Positions 16,357-26,738 of a DNA stretch of 64,000 nt are shown here, piece after piece. Source of the DNA: Blasia pusilla (Eukaryota > Marchantiophyta > Marchantiopsida > Blasiales); NCBI GenBank assembly GCA_050084515.1, contig CM114274.1, forward strand, positions 5,580,001-5,644,000. The letters are read 5' to 3'. Each line of letters begins with the position of its first letter. Position 1 is the stretch's first letter. The position numbers and the translations under genes are program-made. The notes beneath the pieces are model-generated. The model saw only the letters and a program-made list of their open reading frames with translations. It had not been told where the DNA came from and did no database searches.

Positions 16357-16816
16357 GAGATCCAATTATGAATTTATTAGACATCTTTTTGTTACATAAT
16401 TGTCCTTATGTATGGATTCTATGATTGAGTAAGGTGTCATGTTTTATAAGGTTAAGGTTAATGACAATGATGTATATGTATTGTGTAAGGTTGTGTATGT
16501 GCACAATAGATGTGATAGTGTATATATTGATGTTTTCTGAGTCAAAAATGTTAGGACTGTCTTTGTAAACGATCCATGGAGAGATGTTCAATTGGAAGAT
16601 TGAAAGTTCGTAGCAATAAGTGGTGACCGGAATTGCGACCTCCTTGAGGGAGAGTGTGGCGCCGGATAGGGTAAGGGCCCCTCGGGGCCGACCCGTCGGA
16701 AGCCTAAATGGTTGAGAGTGATGTCTTATGTGTTATATTAGTCTATTGTGTGTATTTATAATTACGATATATGTTGTGTGGTAATCTGCATACATTAGTA
16801 TGATAGTTTTCACAAT

Positions 16817-17045
16817 AGTTATAATCAAGCAAGAGTAAATAGCGACCTCATAGAGAGAGCATGCATGTATTTAGGGATGGAGAGTCCTAGAGTGACATGT
16901 TGGCCTCCCTTGGTAATATGTATGTGCATGTTACTGCTTAGGAGCTTTCTTAGGACCTTGGAGCTTTCTTGTATGCTTTTTACTTGTTAGTGGCCTATTG
17001 TGTTGGAATTAACTATGAGCATGTATCATTTTTTGGAGCCTAGGG
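16817..17045. repeat. right copy of a diverged direct repeat (old LTR candidate)
   Basis: Partner of 13994-14215 in the same orientation. It ends about 80 bp before the left LTR of the Ty3/gypsy element, so the younger element may have inserted beside or into this older repeat. Confidence 0.45.
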
Positions 17046-17122
17046 GACTTAGACAAGTACATACCCAAAGGAGCAAGGTTGCATGGAAATGGACAAGTCT
17101 ATCTCTTCGGCGTCGGGAAGGG

Positions 17123-17489
17123 TGTCATGACCATACGGATTATGTCGTAGAGTATAGTGCTGGTAGAGGCCATTCCTTATGTAGGACCGTAGTGGCTTGG
17201 TAGAGATGCGGTTCCATACATAGGGTTGGGGGTTACTCACTTGGGGGTGACTTTCCCAGTAGGGCCCGCTCTTAGGTTGGAGGATATAAGGTGGCTTGCC
17301 CTCAAAGAACAGTCAGTTCTTTGAGTTGAGCCTGTTGCGTTGGGAGTTAGCCTTGGTAGTGAGTAGAGCTCTTGACTATGGTGTTTCCCGCAAGCTTCGA
17401 CCTAGATTCTCCCATCGTGGAGTGGGTTTGGCTCGATTGTATGTGATTGTAAACGTGTTTTATGATGATGAGGTCTTTCACGGATTTCA
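17123..17489 (+). repeat. left LTR (core), 367 bp
   Basis: Starts TGTCATGACC and shares the sequence of 26371-26738 with few differences up to GGATTTCA. A TATA-like GGATATAAGG at about 17282 would be the element promoter. The real 5' LTR may extend as far as about 18770, since sequence beyond 17489 is not copied at the right end. Confidence 0.8.
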
Positions 17490-18315
17490 CTCAAAGAACT
17501 GGAGTAGATCGATGGTAGCCGATTGTAGATCAAGTAGGATCTGGTTAGGGGTGATTGTGTACTCGACGTGGATGTTCGTGGCTTGTGGCATATGTTGGAG
17601 GTGTGAATCTGGTGCAGTGCGGTTGGTTGGGAAAGAAGCGCCTTGCTTTGAGAGCTTTCCAACGCTACTGTAGATCGCCGGATTTCGTCAAAGGAGTTGG
17701 AAGTTATCAAGCATTGAAGATTTCGGTCGTGTTCGGCGGATTTTCGATGTGGAGAGCTTGGAGTGCGGAAGGCGTGGTCGAAGTTCATCCAGATCGGGTG
17801 AGAGGTTCTGTTGCTACTTGTATTGTGATCTCCTGTGAATCTATCGCCGAGTGTGTGGAGCGTTGTTATGGATTTCTGCGTGCATGAAACTTGGTGGAAG
17901 CGCTATCGGTTTGCGATTCGGAGGTGTATGGACAACAAGTTTGTTTGATTTTAGCTCGAGTCTGAGCTCGGTTGTAGCTGAGTTTTTGTGGAGAGATAGC
18001 TATGGTGGTCAATTGAATTCTGATCGAAACACATTTGATTTCGGTCACGTATTTGTGAAGTAATTTCTGATCGAAATTTCGCGGACTAGCTCGAGGTCTG
18101 GCTATGGTGGACAGCGGATCGGAGGGGCTGGTTGGTTGGTGACTCGTTCATTTTTTGAGACGCCTATCCCGTTGGGGGCGCCCTGGTTGGACCTCTCTCC
18201 ACAGTGAAGCATGGCGAATGGGGCATGTCTCGGCGTTTTGAGGCTTCGAGGCTTCGAGGCAACTCGTGGTAGCTCGGGGCGAGTGGGCGTGAGAGGCGGA
18301 GTAAGGAGCAAGGAG

Positions 18316-18339
18316 CAAGCAAGCAAGCTTGCTTGCTTG
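18316..18339. repeat. perfect 24-bp palindrome in the element leader
   Basis: CAAGCAAGCAAG followed directly by its exact reverse complement. It lies in the untranslated leader (or U5) region upstream of gag. Confidence 0.9.
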
Positions 18340-18771
18340 AGCGTGAGGCAATTTTTGCAAGATTTGGGATTTGAGTTTTGCATAACTAGTCACCCATCTT
18401 TGGGCTATTCTGCCTGGAGGACGCTTAACTGCCGACTTCTTAACTATGCCAGTGTACAGAGTGTTGTAGCTCATTTGGTGCTGTTCGGAGATGTGTTAGG
18501 CGCTTTATGCATCTCAGGTTTTTGGTTGATGTACCTCTAGCGCATAGTACGGTGTAGCCTCTCCATGCAGGTGATATTTTCAGGTGCTACGCGTTCGACT
18601 AGCACGTCATCGACCCGCGGCGGAGTAGCTATTGCGTTAGAATTGTGTGGTGGGTTTTGTGGATTCAGAGGGCATCACGTTTGGTGGATTGTGTTACCTT
18701 GATTTCCATTTGCGATTGGAGGGTTGTCGTTGGATTTCTGTGTTTGGATCCCCTCCATCGTGCTTCTTGCT

Positions 18772-18778
18772 TGGCGCC
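18772..18778 (+). other. candidate primer-binding site
   Basis: TGGCGCC followed by CATTGTTAGGG resembles the start of primer-binding sites seen in several plant Ty3/gypsy lineages. If right, the 5' LTR is about 1.65 kb and the copy at the right end is truncated. No CA dinucleotide sits immediately before it, which weakens the call. Confidence 0.3.
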
Positions 18779-19569
18779 CATTGTTAGGGTTGACGCTGAT
18801 TTCGAGTAGTGTTACTCATGTGTGCTACCGGTAGTGGGTGGAGGGATGACGAGTAGATTGTGGGAGACTTCTTGTGGTGATGACAAGTTAGGTTGCCTAC
18901 ACCCATAGCTAGTAGAGCTAGAATAGTATAGCGACATCGGCGTCACTTGGTAATTTGGTGGTGGTGCGGCATCGGCATTGGTCATCACGAGCTGTCGGGT
19001 GGTCTGGTTGGGGACCGTGGTGGACGATGGTGGTTTTACACGGAGTGGATTTAGGTATCGGCTACCTTTTCCACTTCCGACGGTTGATGAAGAGGAGGAC
19101 GAGGTGTTCCAAACACCGAGTCTTCTACGTTGTTATCGAGTGTTGCAACTCCATTGATTTGGGACATGGACGGTGGATATGGGGCCATGAAGGGCCCCTG
19201 ACGATACTGGTGCAAAGTGGGTACCATTGAGTTGGAGGACTTCATGCGAGGAGTTTGATACGTGGTGTGATATGTAGATGTTATGAACGCACGTTGTTTA
19301 CACCCTTCTTGGCTTGGAAGGGGTTGTTTCAAAGACTTGGAAGGACCACCCATGGATGATTACCATGAGTTTAGGAAGGACCATGTTCTTTGAGATTGAG
19401 GCATGGAGACAATATTGGTCTCAGGCTATGTGTCTATCACCCATGGTGGTATTGGTAGTAGTGCTCCTACTATGCCGGCCCACCCGACGCTGAGTGGGTG
19501 CAGTACGAGCCGGAGTGGGAGTACCGGTGGAGGTACTAGTGGGGGTACTAGTGGAGGTACTAGTGCCCC

Positions 19570-20240
19570 ACCATCGTTAGCTTGATTGCAGAGAGTTCTT
19601 CAAGAGGTTGAAGAAGAACTATCAAGGAGTGAAGACGGAGAAGTTGAGGAATCTTCGGGACTTTGAGCGAAAAGACGGTGAGAGTCTTCGTGAGGCATAC
19701 ACGCAGCGTATGCGGACGCTTGATTTCAGTTACCCAGGGGTGTGAGTGAGGATCAGGCGGTCGATTTTGGTATGGGATCTTGGACGAGAGATTTGCGCCG
19801 TAAGGGTACGTGATGCTACTCTTATGAGTGATGATTCACCCACATTGACCCATGTGTTTGCTCTATCTCGAGAAGATTGACCTTAACATGGTGAAGGAGA
19901 GAGTGGTGACATCCGCATTCAGAGGGATACAACTACTACTTCTCGTGTTGCTGCCCACCTCACGCAGTCTCGTAGTAGTGGTGGTGGTAGTAGTAGTGGG
20001 AGTAAGGGGGGTACACGCGACCTCGATCAAGTCCTAGAGGGACATTTGTGCAGAGACCATTGCCTTCATTTGCTGCCTTGCAAAGGGCGATCATGTTGGA
20101 CATGTGGCGGTGATCATGTTAGGAGGTTTTTCCCCAAGAGGATGGGAGACGGACTTTGGAGGATAGGCCTCAATCTGCCCCAACTCAATGTGATTATTGC
20201 GGGGAGACCAGGTCATCCTCGAGAGCGTTGCTTTGATCTT
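19570..20240 (+). pseudogene. retrotransposon gag remnant (capsid and zinc knuckles)
   Basis: Reading from about 19590 gives FFKRLKKNYQGVKTEKLRNL followed by RDFERKDGESLREAYT, the pattern of plant Ty3 gag capsid domains. A Gly/Thr/Ser repeat precedes it (GGTACTAGT units, 19525-19565) and a Ser/Gly linker follows (about 19975-20005). Two CCHC-type knuckles can be made out: CWTCGGDH at 20094-20117, whose last Cys position reads Phe, and CDYCGE at 20189-20206, whose second half (HPRERC) is in another frame. Several stops and frameshifts interrupt it. Confidence 0.65.
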
Positions 20241-21019
20241 CATCAAGAGTTGAGATCAGGCCACGGCCATAGGGGAGTAGCTCCGAGAGGCCAAGGTGGT
20301 AGGGATGGTAGAGGTGGACCAGTGGTTGGAGAGCCTACGGTGGCTACCCCTACCACTCTGACGCAGTCGACTATGGCTGCCGAGGATTGGCTTGATTGGA
20401 GCAGAAGTTGGCTACTATGGTGGTATCCAAAGATAGATCAGGTTCGGGAGCGGGGCTTCCACCTCTTATGGAGGGATGATCTCTCTTATATGGCGAAAAG
20501 ACAAGGTTGAGGCATCAGTGCGATTCTGAGAGGAGCCACTCGGCGTCGAGCCACGTGGTGCTCTTGTGGAGTTGGACCCTGAGAGGGGTGAGGTGGGAGG
20601 TAGGCTAGGCTTCCCAGTCATTCTTGTTATCGAGGTGCTTAGGACTCCATCCATGGTTCCTACGACCTATTGAGCCGACAGTGGGGGCGAGGCATCTACA
20701 TCGCGTGTAGTAGACACGGATCAAAGATCGAAGGCGATTGCGGATGGCAACCGGTGTTGGAATCCCCATTGTTTTTCGGCCACGAGGCGATGGCTTTAGG
20801 AGTTGACTTAGCTCTGTATTTCAGCTAGCAACCACATTGTGTGAACGTGAGGGTGTTACTGCTACACGTGTTGAGGTGGATGAGGATATTGCGGTGGAGC
20901 GACCCTCTATGTCAGGAGTAGCATTGAGTACCGGTGCTACTTGGCGAGCGGCGGCCGGCGAAGATGGATGCATTACCGGCCCGGCCAGCCATTGATCGTG
21001 AGAGGCTTACACCGGTGTA

Positions 21020-21240
21020 TGTATGTTGGACAACCGGAGTGGGATCTTCCGATTGGTGAGTCCTACAGGACAGGTGTATAGACCAGATAGAGTCTTGTTA
21101 GACTCAGGTGCCCAGCCTTTGATGTTGGGAAAGGCGACATGTATTGGTTTGGGTATTGGAGGTCAGAGCTTGAGCCGTGCCCATTCCAGATTCAAACATC
21201 ACTTGGAGGAGCCAATGATAGGTCTCAATTCATGACACGG
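21020..21240 (+). pseudogene. retrotransposon aspartic protease remnant
   Basis: The motif LLDSGAQPLMLG, with the catalytic Asp codon at 21101, is the retropepsin active-site signature. It is preceded by a basic linker and followed by SLGGA-type sequence in another frame near 21200. Only the first half of the domain is readable in one frame. Confidence 0.65.
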
Positions 21241-21559
21241 GAGAAGTTTTCTGTACAGTTGAGACCAGATCATGCGACTGATAGCTCCCGGTTGGGAGTA
21301 TCTGCGGTAGTCACATTAGTCGAGTCGTATGATGTACTAGTTGGAGGAGCGATTGTACCCGATGGGTTTTCGGATGGATTCTTGGGTGAGACGGCGTCTT
21401 ATAGACCAGGTTGGCAGTCGGAGATGGACGTATGAGCCAAGTTCTGTGAGATTTATTTTCGGGGCTCGACCAGGAGGGTCTTCCCCAACAGTGTTAGCAT
21501 CTGTGGGTGGTTTTAGTGGAGTAGTCACTTGGCCAGGAGACTTTTGGAGGGTAATGTTT

Positions 21560-22740
21560 CGCTATGGATTCTCCTGCGCATGTGGAGTTAGAGGAGGTCC
21601 CTATTTTTGCAGCAAAGTGGCATCCTCATCGTTGGATGTGCCACTTTGGAGTTCAGCGGTGCACTACGGCAGAGGCTGATCGCCTAGTGCAGAGGCTTGG
21701 TGTGAGGTGTTATACCTCACGAGGAAGAGGAGGCCCCACGGCGGACTCCTACTTTTGGATTAGGTTATCCCCTTTGGATACTACACCCATTGTATGGCAA
21801 GTATCCGCCGGAGGGCATTTGTGTGTTAGATCCCTTTGGTGGGATTAGGTTTGGCGGCGATGTTGCAGCCGGTATTCTATCGGAGATACGTGTATGTGGA
21901 GCGAGATGAGACGGCCCGAGAGTCTCATCCCGACATATTGGTCGATTGATGCGGAGATATCCTGAGTTGTTCCGCCATCGACTATTCGTGGGTACCAGCG
22001 TGCTTTACCATCACACATTGCATTGTTGGGGCGCGGGACCTTGAGAGGGTTGGTCTGTGGATTTGGTGATTCTTTGGATGGCCATGTCGGGTCATACACG
22101 TGCTAGTCGTGGTGAGGGATTACATGACCCTAGGTCTCGATTGTTTTGGGAGATATTACGGGTGTTACGACATCTTGAGTTCATCGCACGTGCTCTAGCT
22201 TACATTCGGAGAATGTTCCATTGTTGGGTGACACTCGGACCGGATGATGGCGAGTGTTCATGAGGTGCGCTCTTGGATTGGACCAGCGGTGTTGTTGGAT
22301 GCTGTGCGAGTTGGCTCGCGTGCACATCGCCCACGCTTGTGGTGGACAAACTTGTTGCCTAGGGAGGTTCTACGTCGAGCATATGATGCGGGCAACGGGA
22401 TCCGCTTACGGTGGATAGTATCTTGATCTTGGCGACTTTCTCAAGTGGTGAGGGTTATTGATCGGTCACCCATGGCGGTGTTGAACCGTGTGGGCGAGCC
22501 TAGGATGGCACTACCCACATTTGTGAGTTTTCCGCGTCACATGCCTACGGGGAAGGTGGTCGGGGCTTGTATGGGATTCTCATGTGCGGCGAGTTGGTGG
22601 AGCCTACGCTGATGAGAGAGAGCGTGCGATGGGATTTACTCTTGGCGTGGCAAACGGTTGCTTCTATTTACGAGGCTTCACGTCATGTGTTGGGTCAAGG
22701 CCATGGACCTGAATTGTTTGACTTGGATTTTGAGTCTTGG
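21560..22740 (+). pseudogene. C5-DNA methyltransferase-like domain inside the retrotransposon (DNMT3/DRM-like)
   Basis: Between protease and RT, the conserved blocks of cytosine-C5 DNA methyltransferases occur in the right order, scattered over frames. VLDPFGGI at 21823-21846 is the SAM-binding motif I. RYVYVERDETAR at about 21884-21919 supplies the motif II acidic residue. VDLVI at 22057 is followed by WPC at 22079-22087, the motif IV catalytic Cys; the next codon reads CGG in a segment with a likely lost base. GRGEGLHDPRSRLFWE-like sequence follows, then ENVPLLGDTRTG at 22209, the motif VI Glu-Asn-Val. LLDAVRVGSRAHRPRLWWTN (HRPR at 22325-22336) is motif VIII. ERAMGFTLG at 22620 and LGQ with AMDLNCLTW at 22691-22726 match motifs IX-X. 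HRPRLWWTN after a DAxxV block and RLFWE are closest to DNMT3/DRM enzymes. At least five frame changes make it non-functional. Confidence 0.72.
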
Positions 22741-23059
22741 TATGGCGAGCAGCGTCGACTTCGGACTATGTATCGTGGATCTTCCACCCCTTGTAATGAG
22801 CTCGATGGCTCCGGGACGGTAGAGGCATCGGTGAAGCGAAGGAGAGTAGTATTTTGCATCCTTGGAGTAAATGGGATGTAATGGTGGGCATGTGGAGTTG
22901 GTTGCTAATGCTAGTGGAGGAGTTATTTGCTCGAGATGATGGTGTAGCTAAGGGTGTATCATCTTGTGAGGGGGTTGCGTAGCGACCAATGGCATCATCC
23001 TCTCCCTCTAGTATGCCGGTGGAGGAGACTTGGGAGCCATTACTTGGGCCCAAGCTTAC

Positions 23060-23900
23060 GGGAGGTGAGAAATGACGCTTGACACAGTTCCTACGTGCTT
23101 ATAGGAGTTATTTTGCCTTTAGCATGAAGGAGTTGGGTTCTCTGGTTGGACCTGATATACGGATTGATTTGGCTAGTGATACGCCAATCTTCCGTCGTCC
23201 CTACCGATATAGTGATATGGAGAGGGACCTGATTCAGAGTAGGACGTTGGACCTTTTGGAGGCTGGATTAGTGGAGTTGTCGCATGGAGAGTATGCATCA
23301 GCCCTTTGTCATGCTCGCTAAAAAGGATATGCATGGCAACTACACGGATAGGCGGATGTGTGGAGATTACCGTCCTATCAATCGGCAAACCAAGGCCGAT
23401 AGGTATGCCATGCCTACACTTGAGGAGATCTTTGATATGGTGGGACAGGCAAAGATTTTCAATACTTTGGATCTTGGCGAGATACCATCAATTGCCGATT
23501 CGGGAGAGTGACAAGGCCAAGAAAAGACATTTTGGGGTGTCAACTCTCATGGCAAGGATTGTTTTGTACGGTGGAAATTCTTACCCTTTGGGTTGAAGAA
23601 TGCACTGCCGAGTTTCAAAGAGTGATGGGGCGGGATCCTAGCAGGGGCTGGATTTTGTTCGGTGTTACATTGATGATATCTTGGTGTTGATAACACGGTG
23701 GAGGAGCATCGATACATTTTGCAGATGGTGTTTGAGCGGTTGAAAGCTCATTGTCTACGTTTGCATCCAGGAAAGTGTAAGTTCTTCCATGAGGATGTTG
23801 AGTACTTGGGTCATGTGATCTATCCAGGTGGTTTTGGAGTTCAACAAGCAAAGGTGGAGGCTATTGCACTTATTCGCGTCGATAGATGTGAGTAGAGTTC
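23060..23900 (+). pseudogene. Ty3/gypsy reverse transcriptase remnant
   Basis: Reads as IFRRPYRYSDMERDLIQSRT, then LVELSHGEYASAL, then RMCGDYRPINRQTKADRYAM and PTLEEIFDMVGQAKIFNTLDL, all standard Ty3 RT blocks. The active-site motif Y-I-D-D is intact at 23666-23677. HPGKCKFFHEDVEYLGHVI and an IRVDRCEX-like thumb segment follow. Three or more frame changes separate these blocks. Confidence 0.85.
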
Positions 23901-24049
23901 GAGCATTCATGGGATTGGCGAACTACTATCGGAGGTATGTGAAGGGATTTAGTGCTATGGCAAAGCCTTTGAACCAATTGCTGAAATCAGATCAAGAGTG
24001 GCATTGGGAGATGATCGGGAGAGAGCTTTTGTGGAGCTTAAGGCCCAGT

Positions 24050-24480
24050 TGGTGGTGGTGCCTATCTTGAGGAGACCTATCGAGGGCGCCCATTTCAGAT
24101 TACATACATCGATTGGAGTAGGTTGGGACTTGGAGCGGTGTTGACACAACATGATGATGAGCACATGGAGTTTGTGGTGGCCTATGCAAGTCGTTCGAAT
24201 AATGCAAATGAGTCACGCTATAGTTCATATGAGGGAGAGTGCTTGGCAAGAGTGTGGGGTGTGGCACACTTTAGGTGTTACTTGTTTGCAATACACAGTT
24301 TACCCTTGTTATCGATCACCGGCCGCTCAAGTGGTTGATGGAGTCGGACAAGCTTACAGGGAAGCTTGCACTGGTGGGCTCTTATCTTACAGAGTATGAC
24401 TTCCGGTGGTACATAGACCGGAGTTGCCAACCTTGATGTTGATGGGTTGAGTAGGAACCCATGTACTAGCCAAGAGGATA
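24050..24480 (+). pseudogene. Ty3/gypsy RNase H remnant
   Basis: LGAVLTQHDDEHMEFVVAYA, then SRYSSYEGECLARVWGVAHF give the RNase H core, including the Glu of the E-x-E/L block. It is followed by a YLF-type segment and a connection toward integrase (GLSRNP-like near 24445). It continues directly from RT, with frameshifts. Confidence 0.75.
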
Positions 24481-24759
24481 CAATGGGGCTAGATGGCATG
24501 GCGAGGTTGATGAGGAGATGGTGCCAGGTTGGCATGCATCCGCCTTTTATGTTGGTTAGGGGTGGACTCTAGTATGGAGGACCACATGATATCTTACTCT
24601 AGTCGGAGGGTAGATGGCCACCTTGAGATCCTAAGGTTGGAGATGGTGGTACGGATCAGCGTGATATTCATGATGATGCGTTGGTGTTGGAGTTCCTACG
24701 GACAAAGTAGGGTGCCAGGCATAGTGAGTGCCAAGGAGCGAGACCGTGTTCTTCAACGT

Positions 24760-25900
24760 GCTAAGAGGTACCGATTGGAGGGAACACATATTCTCCGCAT
24801 GTGGGAGGATGGTAGAGTCTGGCAAAGTGCCACATTTGGCTCGAGAGAGAGCGCATTGTGCGACATGCCCATGAGGAGTTGGGACATTTTGGGGTAAAGC
24901 GTATGTATAGCTTACTCCTTGGCCAATATTGGTGGCGTGGCATGCATACTCAGTGCGGCAGATTGGTGTCACGTTGTATGGTTTGTGACCGGGTGAGGGC
25001 ATCATTTAATGCCCCTACACCACAATTACACCCCTTGCCTATTATGGGGTTGGGTTACCGTTGGAGTGTGGACTTTGCGGGACCGTTACCATTGGTATGC
25101 GACATCATCGATAGGTGTTGGTGATGGTGGAGCACTTCTCCAAGTGGATTGAGTTGGTGGCATTACGGACAAGGCAAGTGAGGAACGGCGTATGCGTTTG
25201 GATAGAGTGCTTAGTCATTTTGGTGCACCAGCTGAAGTCTTGACCGACCAGGGTCTGAGTTTTTGGTGAGTTTGGTCTTGTGTGACAAGGCGTTGATTGA
25301 TCATCGGACCACGTCTCGAGATCATCTAGAGGCGGATGGTTTGGCTGAGCGTGTGGTTCAGACGGTGAAGAGGGCATTGCGCAAGTATGGCCTACAGAAG
25401 GGGCATCTTGGAGACTGGGATATTCAGTTGCTATGGTTAGCCATGGGGTATAGGTTCAGTCGCCAAGCATCCTTGGCTTCCTTCTCACCTTATTTCCTGT
25501 TATACGGCCGAGATCCAGACTTGCCAGCAGCAATTCGTTAGGAGTCTAGTGAGGTGGTGGACCTTGATGACCCAGAGATGTGGATGAGGGTGTGTTCTCA
25601 GCGGGCGAAGCTCTTTCGGAGAGTTATGCCAACAGCCTTTGAGAATCTTGCCATTGCTCAACACAGGGATACGTTACGGTATGCAACCATTCGGGGTGGA
25701 GGTTATCGACCATCGATTCGTAGGTTCCATGTGGGGGACTATGTCTATTTGCAGCAGATTGCCCCGACAACGTTGGATGTGACGGCAGGCCACACTATTT
25801 TACGAGTGCGTGAGGTGTTAGCTTCTGGAGTTCTCATGTTGGAGGGTCGTGATGGAGTTGTTTGGAAGGACCATGTGCGTAATTGTGCTCTATGTCATCT
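24760..25900 (+). pseudogene. Ty3/gypsy integrase remnant
   Basis: The HHCC zinc domain is visible as HAHEELGHFGVKRMYS followed by CMVCDR (24858-24990). The catalytic core follows: first Asp in RWSVDFAGPLP (about 25059-25090), second Asp in LTDQGLSFW (about 25238-25265), and the Glu in LEADGLAERVVQTVKRAL (about 25327-25380). The GPY-like module near RRFHVGDYVYLQQ and ILRVREVLASGVLMLEGRDG ends at about 25890. Stops lie between the two Asp blocks. Confidence 0.8.
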
Positions 25901-25957
25901 TCCAATGTGGATGGTACTGTTGACCCAAGCTTAGCCATGATACGTGCTAGCTTGAGG

Positions 25958-26098
25958 TGCATGTTGTGTGGGTCTCACTTGTAACGCACCCGTATGTTGG
26001 TGTGTGATCGGTGTTCTAGGGGTTGGCACATGATGTGTTTGACTCACGTTTGGATGTTGTTCCTCTTTGGAAGGTGGATTTGTCCTCGATGTACTTAG
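25958..26098 (+). pseudogene. PHD-finger-like C-terminal domain of the retrotransposon polyprotein
   Basis: In the frame that continues the integrase tail after a one-base loss near 25902, the Cys/His pattern is C-x2-C (25958-25969), C-x2-C and a GWH-x2-C block, then W-x-C-x2-C (26075-26092), closed by a TAG at 26096. This is the C4-H-C3 spacing of PHD fingers, which usually read the histone H3 tail. One in-frame TAA at 25982 lies between the first and second Cys pairs. A chromodomain would be expected at this position in chromoviruses, and none is visible. A RING or other treble-clef finger is a less likely alternative because of the W-x-C-x2-C end. Confidence 0.6.
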
Positions 26099-26266
26099 GA
26101 GAGGTAGATGACTTGATCTTTGCATGATATGGATTACGGATGTGCGACTAACGATGGGGCAACCTAGCACCCGGCCTTCGATTCGGGCACCCAAGAAGGT
26201 GTATAGCATGTAGTAGATGTATAGGGCTACCAGGGAGTTAGAGGGACCTAACCGATTAGGGGGCGA

Positions 26267-26369
26267 GTTGTGGTACACTTGCGTTTGTGGATACTCGTCT
26301 ATGTTAAGTATGTATGTGAGTATGGTATGTCGATGTATGTTGTATGACGATGGGGATTCGTGACGACAA
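26267..26369 (+). repeat. 103-bp flanking repeat, copy 1 (left of the right LTR)
   Basis: Starts GTTGTGGTACACTTGCGTTT just after a purine-rich GATTAGGGGGCGAG that could be the polypurine tract. An almost identical copy follows the LTR at 26739-26845. Confidence 0.85.
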
Positions 26370-26370
26370 T

Positions 26371-26738
26371 TGTCATGACCATACGGATTATGTCGAGAGT
26401 ATAGTAGTCTTTGGTAGAGGCCATTCCTTATGTAGGACCGTAGTGGCTTGGTAGAGATGCGGTTCCATACATAGGGTTGGGGTTACTTACTTGGGGTGAC
26501 TTTCCCAAGTAGGGCCCGCTCTTAGGTTGGAGGATATAAGGTGGCTTGCCCTCAAGAACGATCAGTTCTTTGAGTTGAGCCTATTGCGTTGGGAGTTAGC
26601 CTTGGTAGTGAGTAGAGCTCTTGGCTATGGTGTTTCCGCAAGCTCGACGACCTAGATTCTCCCATCGTGGAGTGGGTTTGGCTCGATTGTATGTGATTGT
26701 AAACGTGTTTTATGACAGTAGGTCTTTCACGGATTTCA
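26371..26738 (+). repeat. right LTR (core), 368 bp
   Basis: Starts TGTCATGACC, ends GGATTTCA, and carries the same TATA-like GGATATAAGG (about 26532) as the left copy. Small indels separate the two, showing that time has passed since insertion. Confidence 0.8.

Noticed and set aside
16124-16399. Open frames with Arg-Glu and Ser-Leu dipeptide runs
   Set aside because: Translation of the (GA)46 microsatellite on the two strands.
17341-17372. TTGGTAGTGAGTAGAGCTC as a Met-tRNA primer-binding site
   Set aside because: It also occurs in the right LTR, so it is part of the LTR and cannot be the primer-binding site.
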